From: Cercospora beticola
Lineage: Eukaryota; Ascomycota; Dothideomycetes; Mycosphaerellales; Mycosphaerellaceae
Assembly: GCF_033473495.1 (NCBI RefSeq)
Contig: NC_088940.1
Coordinates: 1,240,001-1,304,000 of the forward strand
DNA length: 64,000 nt
Reading direction: 5' to 3'
Below, one piece after another: positions 26,501-39,822 of the stretch. The notes beneath the pieces were generated by a model that worked only from the letters and a program-made list of their open reading frames with translations, searched no databases and had not been told where the DNA came from. Each line of letters starts with the position of its first letter. The first letter of the stretch is position 1. The position numbers and the translations under genes are program-made.

Positions 26501-29500
26501 ATACCTTCGGATATACTCTAAATTATTCTAGTTTAATAGAGAGTATAAGGCTTAATAATTAGATATATATCGCTATTTGCTAGGATACTTCCGCGCTTAG
26601 TTTATATCGAGACTTAGTTAAGAGTTTTATAGAATAAAAGCGTATATATAGGTAGCTATATTATAAGTGCCTTTTTTAACTTCGACTTAACCTCTACTCT
26701 ATAGTAGTATCTTAGATAAGACCGTCCTAGAGACTAATAGTAAATAGTTATAGTAGAACTTCGTCTACTATATTAGCCTAGTTCGTCTCTCTAGCTTTAA
26801 ATATTTCGAGTAATTTAGTTATAACTTCTAAGGATAGGAGCTATACTACTATCTACTCGATATATACTTAGCTATTACTAAGTAATAGGTATTGCCGAGC
26901 CTATACCTATACCGAGCCGACGTCTAGAGTAAACGCGTTTAGTAGTAGCGTTAAATAGTAAAAGCTAATTTTATATTATTTTTCTAGTCGACTATATCCG
27001 ATACTAATACTTTATACCTTTACGACTTCTCTCTATAGAAGAAGTAACGTTTTAAGGTACTTTAGATTGCCTCTATATATTATATCTATAGTCTCTTATA
27101 TAAGACCTAGGATTTTTATCTTTATAGATCCTCTAGTAGAGTAGGAATTTATTTTCTATAGACTTATAAGTATAGCTTTAAATAGCCGTAATACGTATCT
27201 TATATACGAACCGTACTACTTATTTAGAATACTACTATAGAACTATTCTATATAGGATAAGAGAAACTATCTAAGTAGCGAGGTTCTAGTACCTAGTAAT
27301 CCTCGCTACTTTTATAACTCGAGTACTAGCCTACTAGTAATATATATCGGTACGCTCTTTTTACTATAGGCCTAAATTAAATTTATTCGCTATAAATACG
27401 TATAGGTCGATTATCTATTCGTAGTAGTAATAAATTATTTACTTATAGCCTATTTTTATTCTATAAGCTATACTAGATAAGTACTATATATAGAAATATA
27501 ACCTAAAAGGTACGAAATATTTATATAATCGAAGCAGTTACTATAGATAAAGAGTATCTATTAAGGGATATACTTTATACTTGCCTAATTCGCCTAGTAA
27601 TCTAAGTAGAATAGAACTATTAGATTAAGAACTTTACTAGTTCTATAGAGTAGAATAGATATAAAATACCGCCGGAATCCTATTCTTATACGCGTACGTT
27701 AAGTTTAGCTATATATATATATATTAAAGTTACGTACGGATATAACTATCGTCGATACTATATACTAGCTTAGTATATATATATATATTTTTACTTATAA
27801 TAGGCGCGATACTAAGCAGAATTAGGTCCGAAGTACTAGAAGATTTAAAAGAAATATCCTCCGAATATAGAGCGTCTTAAATAGAAGGAAGAAAAGTATA
27901 GTCTATCTACTTATATAGGCTAAATTCGTTAGAGGGATACTACTTACGATTTTATAGGAAGCTATCGAGATACGAATTCGTTATTAAAAAGGAAGACGAA
28001 GTAAATAGAAGCTTTTTCCGGCTAAATAAATTAGTCTTTACGAATAATAAGAAGGTTAGTTTTCTCGGCTACTAGATACTAGTAGATCTTAAAATAGGTT
28101 AGGATAAATTATCTAGTCGCCTACTATATATTACTTTTTCGCCTACTTCCGAGATTTTATTTAAGGTCGATAGAAGTCTATACTTAGAAATAGAGTTTAG
28201 AATTACCTATTTAAATACTTAGGAAGTCGGATAGGATATAAATCTTCTCTATTATACTACTCTAGGCTTACTAGAGTAGTAGAATATATTTATATTCTTA
28301 GATAGTAAATTTATAACCTATAGAGATAATCTAAATTAGACGTATTTTAGGAGCTATATTTAAATATATCCTATATCGGTATCGCTTAGCTCGATAGGTC
28401 TTAGTATAGAGAACTCTTAAGACGTCCTATAGCTATTACGAAACGAATAGTCGATTAGATAGTATCGATATTAGGTTTCTACTTCTCGTTATCTAATACT
28501 ATCTTTCTAATAAGACGAAACTTCTTTACCTACTCGACTAACTAACTCTATACTCGTTATTTATATAAGTCTACTATAGAGTTAGCCTATCCTCTTATTC
28601 TACGAGTAGGATATATAGCTTCTACTTTATAGTAGGTAATAAGTCCTCTATCTATAGTAGTAGCTTATCTCCTTACGCCGATAACTAGCGCGTATAGCTT
28701 CTATACTATAAATAGGAACGAGTCGGCTACTCTCGCTAGTACTTTACTAATCTTAGAGCGTATATAGATTAGAAGTATCCTATCTCTTACTTAGCTTAAT
28801 TATACGTCTACTAGTCTTATTATCTAAATAGTATTACTATTTCTATCCTTCCTTTTAAAGCCGCCGCGCGACTAGTAGCTCGGAGCGATAAGTAATATAA
28901 TAGCTTCGAGCCCGAGTCGATATTCCGAGTAGAGAAGAGTCGGATAGTATTCGTATAGGATATCCTCTAGTTTAATAGATAATTATATATCCTTTATATT
29001 CTATAGCCTTCTATTAGTAATTACTTCGGAGGTATTTACTCTTACTTCTACTTTAGATCTCTATCTAGCTATAGCTATATATTCTATTAATAGGTACTAT
29101 CTCCTAAGCTCTTACTTAGTTACTTTAGTATAAGTAAGGTAGATAGAAGTACTAGATAGTTAGTATAGCTAAGGTTAACGCTATCGTATATATTCCGCCG
29201 GCTTCTATATAATAATACTATATATAGTAGCGAGACCTATTCCTATTATTATCTAGAACGAGACCTTTTCTATATCTTTATTTGCTCTTACTAGCGCGAA
29301 ATCTATCTTCTCGCCTCTAAAACGTATAGTATTAATAGTAATTACGCTCCTATTATCTTCGACTCGTAGCCTCTATAAGTATACTACCTAGTCTACTTTC
29401 GGAGGCCGAGTAATATCGGCTATTAGTACTACTTTTATACCCGTTATCGTAGCTATTATATAGATAGCTCTAGCTAGTCTACTCTACTAGAGAAGCTTCT

Positions 29501-29969
29501 ATATCGTTTCGATCTCGCTCTAGAGAGTACTAATCTCCTATCTCTACTTCTTAACCTTCTCTTACCGGTCTTTATTTTAATCGATTAGCTAAATAATAAG
29601 CGTTATAAGGCTCTAGATCTGCTCTATTACTATCCTTCCTCTTATAGCTTTACTTAGCTACTCTTCGGCTCTTCTTTTCTTTAACGTCTCGACTAGCTAG
29701 TTAAACTAGAGTACCTCTCGAGCGCCTTAGAGTACCTTAGCTACTATATAATTCGTCTTCTTACTACGTGCCCTCGTTACTACCTAGTAGCTCTCTTTAT
29801 CTACTATCTATTTCTCTACCTTCGAGCTTAGTACCTCTATAGTAATATTATTAAGCCTAATTATATACTAGACCGGCGTAATCTGCCTAGTATCGACCTT
29901 ACTCTCTACTCGAATATACTTATTACTCGCTTAATAATATCTAGAGTCGAAATATTACTAGAGATATAA
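23501..29969. other. RIP-degraded sequence with coherent unidentified frames
   Basis: Fully RIP'd. Three plus-strand stretches give protein-like reading when TAG/TAA are treated as former CAG/CAA/TGG: about 25230-25750, 26290-26680 and 27790-28400. The last reads A-I-L-S-R-I-R-S-E-V-L-E-D-L and continues for about 200 codons with an even mix of residues. They could be one large gene or transposon reading rightwards. I do not recognise the family. Between about 28900 and 29900 the minus strand shows a Lys/Arg/Gln-rich, coiled-coil-like frame. Confidence 0.5.
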
Positions 29970-30119
29970 GATATCGATATCTAGAAGAACTAAAAATAAG
30001 CGAGAAGAGGATAGTAGAACTTCTAAGAGATAGAGAGTATATTACTACGCGCCTAAAACATATAGTATTATATAGTACTATTAACTATCGGAGCCTATAT
30101 CGAGGTACGTATACTCTAA

Positions 30120-31330
30120 ATATAATAAAATCTAGAGTAGTAAGAGAAAAGAAGTTAGATATAGTAGAAGAGAGTAGAAATAGTATATAATAAACGATAG
30201 CGGCGGCTAGTAATAATATACTATAGAGGCAAATACTAGTATAGATAAAGCAAGTAGAAGAGCGAGCAAAATAAGTAGAAGAATAAGCTAAGTAGGTAGA
30301 AAAGCGAATTAAGAAAGCAGAAAAGTAAGTAGAGTAGATAGGAAAATAAGTAGTATAAATAGAAGAGAAATTAAAATAGCTAGAGGAAATAGTTATAAAA
30401 GTACTAATAATCGAATAAATTATAACTATAATATAAGAGTAAGTAGTAGTAAGTATTTAGTAGTAAGTAGTAGTAAGTATTTAGGAATAACTAGCTAATA
30501 TAGCTATATCTACTAATAGAAGTCGCTTATATATAGAAGTAGCTCGTATACCTCTAGATAGTTAACCTAGTAATATCTATAGTCTTATAATAAGTATAAC
30601 TCTATTAGCTTTTATAAACTCTTTCTACTATATAATCGATATCTCGAGAGCTAATAAGACCGAGAAAGCGAGGACCTATCTCGGCGTAGTTAGAGAGTAT
30701 ATAGAGAAAGAGATATAAGGAGTCGAAGAATAAGAATAGTAGTACTATATAGTAGTTACTAAGGACCTACGTAATACTAACTAGATCTATATAGTATATA
30801 GGAATAAAAGCGAGCTAATACAAGTTAAAGAGGCAATATTAAAGAGTATAGTAGCGATACTAGGAAGCCGCGTACTACGCGACTAGCTCTACTCGATTAA
30901 GGTCGATAATACTAACTATATAGCCGTAATTACTAAAACGAGGGACCTTCGACTAGAAGTAATTAAAATACTAGAAAAAGAGAACGAGACTAAAATCGCT
31001 AAAGTTATATAGATTAGCTAAAAAGATAGTATAAAGGTATATAGGTCGATAATAGTCTACCTAATCTATAGTAACGACGCGGTACGCCTATTATAAGACT
31101 ATTACTTCTATATAGTAGGAGAATCGGTATATACTCGAGTTTATAAACTATACCGACGACTAATATAGTACTATAGATACTAGGAGATAGGCTATATTAT
31201 ATATATATATATAATAAACTATAGAGGTATACTAAGTACGTATAAGAAGGCTACTACTATACTAAATATAACGTCGAGGATTTAGTTCTAAAGTATATTC
31301 TATATAGTAGACCTTACGAATTATATAGTA
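30120..31330 (+). pseudogene. LINE 1 ORF1 (Gag-like RNA-binding protein)
   Basis: The left part (about 30180-30420) is a long heptad-type coiled coil rich in K, E and former Q. The right end (about 31160-31290) is a cluster of CCHC zinc-knuckle-like motifs in which every cysteine reads as tyrosine. This arrangement is typical of ORF1 of Tad- and I-like fungal LINEs, where the protein packages the element RNA. Stops are of RIP type. Confidence 0.75.
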
Positions 31331-31339
31331 GGAACTATC

Positions 31340-34300
31340 GAGTACTATATCCTCCTTCTATCGCTAATACCTAGCTCCTTAAAAGTCCTTTTGCTAAATA
31401 TTAGGAAACGACGAGTAGTATAATATAGCGTAATAAATAATATAGACCTCGAGGACTTCGGAGTTATTATATTATCGGAACCTTACTCGTTTATAAGAGA
31501 GAGTAAGGTATTAACTATACTACTAGGCTATCTATACTAGACTAAAATAATACCTATAGAAATATATAAAGGTAGATAGATAATTAGAAGTATACTCTAG
31601 GTCTAGAAAGGAATAGAAAGTAAGCTAGTTCTAGTACTCTCTCTCGATATTACTATAGTATTACTATATCTACCCGATTAGTTAGTATTTATTATATTAG
31701 TCTATATAGTACTAGCTAATCTATAAGTACTTATAGAGACGATATAGCTCCTATAGTAAAGTATAGATACTATAAGAAGATAAGTAACGAGAGAAAGAAT
31801 AGATATACTTCTTACTAGCAACTTTAACTAATATAACTAGCTATAGAGTAGAGACGATATCTTACTTACTCGATAAGGAGAGGCAGACGGACTTATAGAC
31901 TTTATAAACGACTATATACTATATAGTCTCCTACTAAGAGGTACTAAAACGTAGTAGAATAGTAAGTATAAGAGTACTATCGATCTAGTACTAGCCTCCG
32001 AGGAACTAGCTACTATACTTATTCGGTATAGAATTTATAGGACTAAGTATAGATCGGACTACTACGTAATCGAGACTACTATTAATATCGATATACTAGA
32101 GTATATAGTTTAGCTATACCTACTACTTAAGAATATACTCTAGAAGGAGATTTATACGAGGATTACTAGTATACTCTAGCTATTAGCTATAAACGTATAT
32201 AGGTATATACTAGTAGATATATAGATATAGGCTAACTAACTTATAAGTATAGTACTTATAGTAGTTTATATACTTACTCCTATCGCGAAACTATCGCTAT
32301 ATACTAAAAGGTAGTAGATATACGACCTTACTAAGCTTCGTTAGATCTATACCTATTAGAGAAATAGAGTAAGGAGCTATTATAGAGCGGGAAGCTATAG
32401 CGAATAACTCGAGAAATAGATATAGATCGCTTCTAAGGAATACTATAATACTATCTATTAGTAGTAGAGAAGGTATTAGGAAGAATTCTTAGACAATACT
32501 ACTAATATCTAGTAGATAGCGAAGTATATAAAGGCCGATACTAGCCTAGGCTTATCCTAGATTCTACTTCTTATAAGGAGAGATAGGTCGATTATAAGTA
32601 GTAAGAGAGAGTAGGCGACCGAGTTACTATTAATATTCTTTCTATCTCTTCTACTCGTAATCGAGGACGAAGGATAGCGAAAGTAGAGGAGACTAGTCTA
32701 TATACTTTCGCTTACTATAGACGAAGTTAAATAGAGCGTATTCGTAGTATAGTTATAGAAAGTAGTAGGAGAGAATAGGCTACTAGTAGTAGTATAGAAA
32801 TAGGTATAGCTAGCTATAAAGGAGAGAGTTCTAATACTCTTTCGAACGTTACTATAAGAGAGAATACTACTAGCCTAATAGAAGATAGCTAAAATTATCC
32901 TACTAAAGAAACCTAATAAGAGCGACTATATAGCTACGAAGGTATAGCGACCTATCTCGTTACTCGCTACGCTTAGTAAAGCGCTTAAAGTAGTAGTAGC
33001 TAAAAGAATATTATATACGGTCGAAACTATAGGCCTCCTACTAATAAACTACTTCGGAGCTCGGAAGAGATAATCGGTAGTATAGACGATCCTTCTATTA
33101 TAGAAATATATCTATAAAGTATAGCGTAATAGGAAGGTACTTAGCCTAATTAGCTTCGACGTAAAAGGTATATATAATAGAGTATATAAGGAAAGACTAC
33201 TATAGCGACTCTAAGTAAGAAGTATCTCTATAACGCTAGTTAAATAGATCGATTCCTTCTACTCGGACCGGTCGGCTATAATTATAGTTAATAGCTATAT
33301 ATCGGAGCGATAAGCGCTATAGTAAGTAGAATTACTATAGAGGTCGCTACTATTACTAGTTCTATTCCTCTTCTTTAATATAGACTTTATCTAGTATAAG
33401 ATTAATAGTAATAGTAGTACTATAGTATTTATCGACGACTATATAGCGTAGGTTATAGGCCTCTCTATAGAGGCAAACTAAGGTAGAATCTAGGTAGTTA
33501 TCGACTAAGTAATAGAGTAGAAATAAAGAAGTAGAGCTACCTTTAAAGATAATAAGATAGTATTTATCTACTTTACGCGAATACTATACTAAAGTAGTAC
33601 TCGACTAGTTCTAGTTAAGAGATAAGAGGTAGAGCCGGTAAATAGTATAAAGATCCTAGGAGTAGTTATAGACTCGGAACTTCGATTCTAATAGTATATT
33701 ATACGAGCGGCTACTATAGATCTTACTACTATAATAGTACTAAAACGACTACGAGAGCTATTACTATCTACTACCTATAGGCTATTCGAGATAATAGTAG
33801 CGCTAGTAGTCGACTACGTATTGCTAGTATAGATATATAAGTATAAAGGGTAACTTATAGCTATAGTAAATCGAGTATAAAGAATCGGAGTATAGATAGT
33901 TATAAGCTACTTCTATATAGTAGTAAGAGAAGTAGCCGAAGTAGAGGTAAGTATATATATAGTCTAGTAATAATACGTAGCTAAAGCTACGAGTATATAG
34001 GTCGATATCCTCTCGCTACCTACGACTAATCCGCTATCGAAACTTAGAGTTATACCGACCCGGAGGTTCTACTCCCTACTATAATAGATATTAACTATCT
34101 ATAAGATATCGATAAGAGATATAGAAAGCATCGCGCTATATATAGTAGTACTATAGTACCGGCGACTAGTAGTAGATATAAAGGAAATAATAGAGGAAGT
34201 AGTAAACGCTACTAAATAGAGTATAGATATCTATATTATAATAAGCTCCTTAGTAAGAAATAATATTATTAGAGTAGGAGTCGTAATATAAGATACCGAG

Positions 34301-34990
34301 CGAGGAGAGCCTCTATCTACTATTATCTTAACTATAGTATTAGTAAGGACGGAGTATAACTCGTATATAGTAGCCTTAATAGTATTAGTAGAAGACTTTA
34401 TATAAATATCTCTATTTATAGTCTTATAGAATATATATCTCTTCTTAGATAACTAAGTAGTACTATAGGCTATATATAGTCCTAGATACTAGTTAGAATA
34501 GGAGACTATATAGTAGATCTATAAGAGCGTAGGAGCCTTATAGAGCTATAATACTATCCGGTTAGTATAGTATTCTACTCTTAAGTTTAAGCTTAGCTAG
34601 AAAGTAAAAGAGATAGCGAAAGCTATAATAGAGCTAAGTCGAATACTATAGTCGACCTAGCTAGTAGCTAGATCGACTACTATTAGCCTCTTAAAAGTAG
34701 AAATAAGGAAATAATAGTAACTAATCGAAGGTATAGGAAGATATATATAACGAATCGATACTATAATACCTAGGCTATATATATAAATACTATACGATCG
34801 CCTCGGAAGTAAATAAGCGAGCGTATTAGTATAGCTCTAGACCGGAATATTATAACTAAATAGCTATCTCTACTAGATAGGAGCTATAGAATTAGACTAG
34901 TATATATATATATAAGTAAGTAAAACTATCGAGTATTTCTTATTCTAGTACTATCTATAAAATAATCTCCGACTATAGATACTATAATAT
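31340..34990 (+). pseudogene. LINE 1 ORF2: endonuclease, reverse transcriptase, RNase H
   Basis: Domain order as in Tad-like LINEs. Endonuclease: R-E-R-I-D-I-L-L followed by a degraded G-D-F-N (reads SNFN, about 31813-31824), then Q/R-G-E-A-D-G-L-I-D and S-T-I-D-L-V-L-A-S ending in the S-D-Y/H-H box (about 31800-32085). Reverse transcriptase: P-I-S-L-L-A-T-L-S-K (about 32950), I-S-F-D-V-K-G (about 33155) and catalytic F-I-D-D at 33428-33439, which is intact. RNase H begins around 34170 with D-I-Y-I and continues with V-L-V-R-T-E-Y-N-S and F-L-D-N. Numerous TAG/TAA make it non-functional. Confidence 0.9.
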
Positions 34991-35490
34991 ATAGATACTA
35001 TAAGAGGCAACCTCTCTTTCTTTCTTAAAGGAAAGGTAGTATTAGATAACGAGAAGTAGAAACCTATAATAGAAGTAGTCTTAGCGACTATCTAGTTCGT
35101 AATAGCTATAGGCTGCCTCGAGAGCTTACTATATTAACCTTCCTCTAGCTAGAGAATAGTTAACTAAGATATATAAAGTATATAACGCTAGTAACTCTAT
35201 ACCTACTACTACTAACTATTTTCCTATAACGTACTCTTATACTTATAGTAAGATACGCTTTACTTACTAAAGATAGAATAGTAAATACTTAAAGGAGTAA
35301 CTTTAAGAGAACTTATATAATACTAACTTATTACGAGTTTATAGTAATATAGAATAGAAGGATCGGGATAATAGACTAAGATAGAATAAACTAAATAGAC
35401 TATTAGGAGTTTAGGAAGTCTTTAGGAAGTAATATAATAACGTAATATCTATAGTATACTCTTTAGGTACTTAGCGCTAAGTAGAATAAA

Positions 35491-35511
35491 CTCTATCTAT
35501 CTATCTATCTA
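35491..35511 (+). repeat. CTAT tandem repeat at the 3' end of LINE 1 (plus copy)
   Basis: Five CTAT units directly follow aataaa. The inverted copy ends in a longer run of the same repeat (47320-47349). A short tandem repeat rather than poly(A) is therefore the 3' tail of this family. The repeat may have been CATC before RIP. Confidence 0.85.
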
Positions 35512-35599
35512 ACCTACTACTAATATAGCTAAATATATAATAGCAATTTCTAATATTAATAAAATCTATATAGCTCTAGGTATACTAGATAGCCTAGAC

Positions 35600-36360
35600 G
35601 CGCTTCCTACTCTTCTTCTTTATAAAGTTCTTTCCGAAGTAAATCTATATTTATAATTCTCTAATAGTAAACCTACGAACTACTAGACCTCCGATAGGTC
35701 CTAAACGAGATTTATATAGTAAAATACGTAATCTAGGACCTACCGATACTCTCTTAGTCTCCTTCTACCTATCTAATATAGGCGCAAATAGTAGTAGCGG
35801 AAAGTACCGAGCCTCTACTAGCTATTTACTACTAGCTATACTAGATATAGACTATAGAGATTACTATCTAGCTAGGAGATATTAAAGATAGAAAGGAGGT
35901 ATATAAGCTGCCTACCGAAGTAGTTATATAGAAAGTATAATAGACCTATCCTACCTATAGAGAAGTTATTATAGCTCGAAAACTTCTAAGCGGAGATATC
36001 TAACTATACCTAATAAAAGAAAGAGAATATATAGTCTAGAGCTAGGCGAAAGTATATACGTAATAGCTCCGATAGATAGGCCTCTAGTATTACTATATAC
36101 TAGAGTAGGCACTAGGCCCGAGCTAGGCTAATAGCAACTAGTAGATAGTCGGAAACTAGAAACGAAAATATACTAGGCTAGAGCGTCTCTTAGTAGCCTA
36201 TAGGCTAGGTACTACTAGCTAGAGTCGACGACTATTAACTATAATATCTATATAGTTCTAAATAGAGCTAATAGAAATTAATACCTAGAGCTAATAGAAC
36301 GATTAATATTATATAGTATAATATATATAAAAGTAAGGACTAGGTTATATAGGCGCTAAA
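35600..36360 (+). pseudogene. LINE 2 ORF1-like region
   Basis: A plus-strand frame with RIP-type stops (for example A-R-K-L-L-S-G-D-I and L-I-K-E-R-E around 35950-36030) precedes the endonuclease. Position and composition fit the Gag-like ORF1 of fungal LINEs. No zinc knuckle was securely identified. The boundaries are estimates. Confidence 0.45.
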
Positions 36361-36424
36361 TATAGTACTTCGACTAGACTACTACTATATAGTTATAATC
36401 TAAGAACTTTAGAGAAACCTATAG

Positions 36425-39400
36425 ATATATACGACGATATACTCGGTAAATTACGAACTCGCCTACTTCTCGAACGCTTAGACTCGCGCCTACTTCTATA
36501 TAAGCAAATACTTCGACGCGCGATAATAGGAAATTATAGAGCGTAGCCTAGACCTTATTATACTTAGTATCGAACTAGAAGACCGGAAGCTATATATTTA
36601 TAACTACTATAACGAGCCTCTATAGTCGACGACTAGCTAAGCCTAAGAGGTCCTCGACCTACTCCTAGTAGTACTAGTAGAGCTAGGAGAGTATCTCCTA
36701 GTAGAGGATTTTAATCTTTACTACTTAATCTAGAGAGGAAGTACTATACTAGTCTAGTATACTCTCGCTAATACTCTTATCGATATTATAGAATAGGTAT
36801 AAACCTAGCTTATCCTACCTCTAAGAATAGTTACTTAGTAGAGTCGATAGAGCGAAAGTATACTAGACCTTATATTCGCTACTAAGTAGATCGCTTAGAG
36901 GATTTTATAGTACTAACTATACGAGGAGGTTAACTCTAACTCCGACTATATCCTAATTATTACTTCTATTCTTATAGCTCTAACTCTAAGATAAGAACCT
37001 AGAGTTTAGTAAGTATAGAAGAGAATAGACTAGACCTCTATCTAATACGACCTTATATAATAACTTACCTAAGCGTCTATATACTCTCGACTATTAGATA
37101 TAAATAGCAATATTAACTATAAAGTTACTCTACTCTAGAAGATAATTACTAATACTATTTAAGCGATAGTACCTATTAGCCGACTATACTAGTAGGTTAA
37201 GGCCGAGTAGATATAGGAGTATATAGAGAAAGTAGCCGCTACGAGGAGAGTAAGATATTAATAGAGTATAAGTAGGAACGAGGACGACTATACTAAATAC
37301 TAGAGAGTAAAAAACGTAAAGAAAAAGTAGATTAAGAAAAATACGACTATTCTATAGCGCGAAGTAGTAGAGAAGCTTACCGAGAAGCCGCGGATAATAT
37401 AGAGGCTTACGAAGTAGGCTCGGACGTCGGCGTATATACCTCCGCTACTTCTTTACTTCTCTACGATTACTAATCGTAACGGCTAATATACTATAAATAA
37501 GGTAAAGATAAACGTACTAGTAGACTATTTCTTCCTACTTTCGATACTAGTAGACCTTAACGATATCGCCTACTATATATACCTCTCCTCTCTCTCTTTT
37601 CGAGCTCGAAGTACTATAGAAAGTAACTCTAAGAGACGTTATAGTAGTACTAAAACGTCTTCTGCTAGATAAAGCTCTAGAGCTAGATAGTATCTCGAAC
37701 TAGTTCCTTTATAAGTATAAAGATATTATAGCTAGACTACTTATAGTACTATTCTAAGAATACTTTAAGCGAGTATACTACTCGATACTATTTCGATATA
37801 CGAATACCGTCGTTCTATAGAAGCTAGGAAAACTAACGTACGATACGCTTAAAGTATACTAGCCTATTACGCTACTAAATATACTTAGGAAGGTACTAGA
37901 AACTATTATTATAAGGCAGATTATAACGCTTACTAAGGCGTATTACCTCCTCCCGGATACCTAGATAGAGGTATAGTAGAAACGATCTACTATAACTACT
38001 CTCGAGCTACTTATAGAATAGGTATAGACTATCTAGATAGCTAACTATAAATTAGTTATAATATTACTTAGCCTCGATATATTAGAGGTATTCGACTATA
38101 TGTCCTATAATAGGCTAGTCTATAACCTCTAAATTATAGGAATCTCTACCTAGGTCGGATAGTATATCTACTCGTTCTTAATAGACTATATAATATACCT
38201 TACTATCGGCGACTTCTAGAGTATACTACGAGTAATAACTACCGGTATTCTATAGAGCTCTACTCTCTCGCCGATTCTCTTCCTATTCTTTATATCGATA
38301 CTCCTACCCGAGCTTAATAATCGAGATACGAGCGTAGTAGAGTTCGTAGACGATACGAATATCCTTACCTTTAGCTAGTCGACTATAGAAAATTATTAGA
38401 AACTCGAGCGAGTCTATAAGACCTATACGAAATAGGCCCGGAAGTATAGAGCGACGTTTACGCCGGAAAAATACTAGCTAATATACCTAACTCGAAAGCC
38501 GAAACTATTTAATATATAGGCTACGATTCGTATTATAGGATTTTAGTACGAAGTATAGCCTACGATCCGGATCCTATAAGTCTATTTAGACCCGAAGCTA
38601 AAGTAGAGTCTATATATCTAGAAGACTATAGAACGAGCGATAGTATAGATAGTAGTAGTTATATAGCTCGTATATAGTATATAGAGTACTACGTTCTCGA
38701 AGGCGTAATAGATCTACCTTACTATCGTATAGCTAACGATAGTATATAGAAGCCCGATCTAGTATAATAAAAGGGACTAGAGAATTAGGCAGAATAAGGG
38801 CGTCTACCTACTTTAAGTAGTTTAGAACCGGTACCTCTACGCGATCTTAGAAGCGTACTAGTCTATAGCGATAGCCGAGCTAGAATATAAGATAGAGATA
38901 GAGCCGCTTAACCTCTTTCTAGAAAAGATAGTATATAAGTATATAAAGAAGATAGCGACGATACCTATCTATAGAATTATCGATAGAGTACGCCGGTACG
39001 TAGCGTTATAAGCTCGAGCCTAATATAGAGTCTAAGGCGACGGCTACGTATAGCGTATCTAATAACTATAGAAGACTAAACGAGATAACCGAGATAATAA
39101 GACTATTACTCCTAGAGTAGCCGCGCGTAAGGCCTAGAGCGACCGATAGCGGACGTACTAGTACGGAGCGCAGACTATATACGACGCTATCCGGCGGTAT
39201 ACTACTATAGTAATACGTATAGAGTTCTACTTCTACCTAGATAAAATCTAAGTACGGCTAGATAAGATAGAGAATACGATCGTAACGCTTCTATAAATAG
39301 AATATATCGGCCTAAACGACTACCTCTACTACTAGAGAGTACCTAGCTACGAATCTCCGGCGTGCCTATATAGGTTCGCGCGGTAGATAGCGAAATATAT

Positions 39401-39790
39401 CGTACTATTCTATTCTTACTTCGAACGAGATCGTAATAAGATAATATAAGAGGTAGAGATATAAGATTATATCGAAATACTATCGATAGAGAAGAGACTC
39501 TATATAGTAACGGCGTAGTTCTTAGAATAGAATATTCTTCTATAGTTTAGCCTAGTATAGGAAATATAGAGGAAACGAGGCTAGCGAAGAAAGAGAGAGA
39601 AGTATAATATCGACGACTAACGCTACCTAGGCTATAGAAGAAGCAGCTTATAGTTCGAGTAGTTCCCTAGTATAAAAGACGAATAATAAAAGTAGAGGAG
39701 CTTTTTACTCGAGCTCTAGCTATAGTTTTTCTCTTTAGCGAATAAGTAGTAACTCCTATATAGACTCGTAAGAGAACTATATTAGTATAA
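36425..39790 (+). pseudogene. LINE 2 ORF2: endonuclease and reverse transcriptase
   Basis: Endonuclease segment about 36430-36990: Y-E-L-A-Y-F-S-N-A (about 36455), V-E-D-F-N-L (about 36700) where the family has G-D-F-N-x-H, and S-I-L-D-L-I-F-A-T (about 36850). RT: former A-Y-R-P-I-T-L-L-N block (about 37855), L-S-L-D-I region (about 38065) and the catalytic F-V-D-D at 38343-38354, which is intact. The C-terminal part to about 39560 shows the Arg/Lys-rich tail region of Tad-like ORF2 proteins. Internal stops are all TAG/TAA. Confidence 0.85.
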
Positions 39791-39822
39791 GAAATATAAA
39801 TAAATAAATTAAATTAAATTAC

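Larger units (their letters stand above)
29970..35511 (+). mobile_element. LINE 1: non-LTR retrotransposon of the fungal Tad-like type, RIP-inactivated, plus-strand copy
   Basis: Two reading regions in tandem (ORF1 Gag-like, ORF2 endonuclease-RT-RNase H), no LTRs, and a 3' end of tandem CTAT repeats at 35491-35510. A second copy lies in opposite orientation at about 47320-52775. Homology between the two runs from about 30000 (matching 52768) to the tail. The 5' boundary is approximate, because upstream of 29970 the two copies do not clearly align, so this copy may be 5'-truncated. Confidence 0.9.
35512..39822 (+). mobile_element. LINE 2: second, distinct non-LTR retrotransposon, RIP-inactivated
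   Basis: Starts directly at the end of the LINE 1 tail and ends in an A-rich tail of AAAT/AAATT units (39793-39820). It has an ORF1-like and an ORF2 region. Its RT is clearly different from that of LINE 1 in sequence and in the catalytic box (FVDD against FIDD). The 5' end is assumed from the junction with LINE 1. Confidence 0.85.

Noticed and set aside
27700..27790. Two runs of (TA)n near 27.71 and 27.78 kb as a hairpin or origin element
   Set aside because: TA runs are common here as a direct product of RIP on CpA/TpG-rich sequence and carry no further signal.
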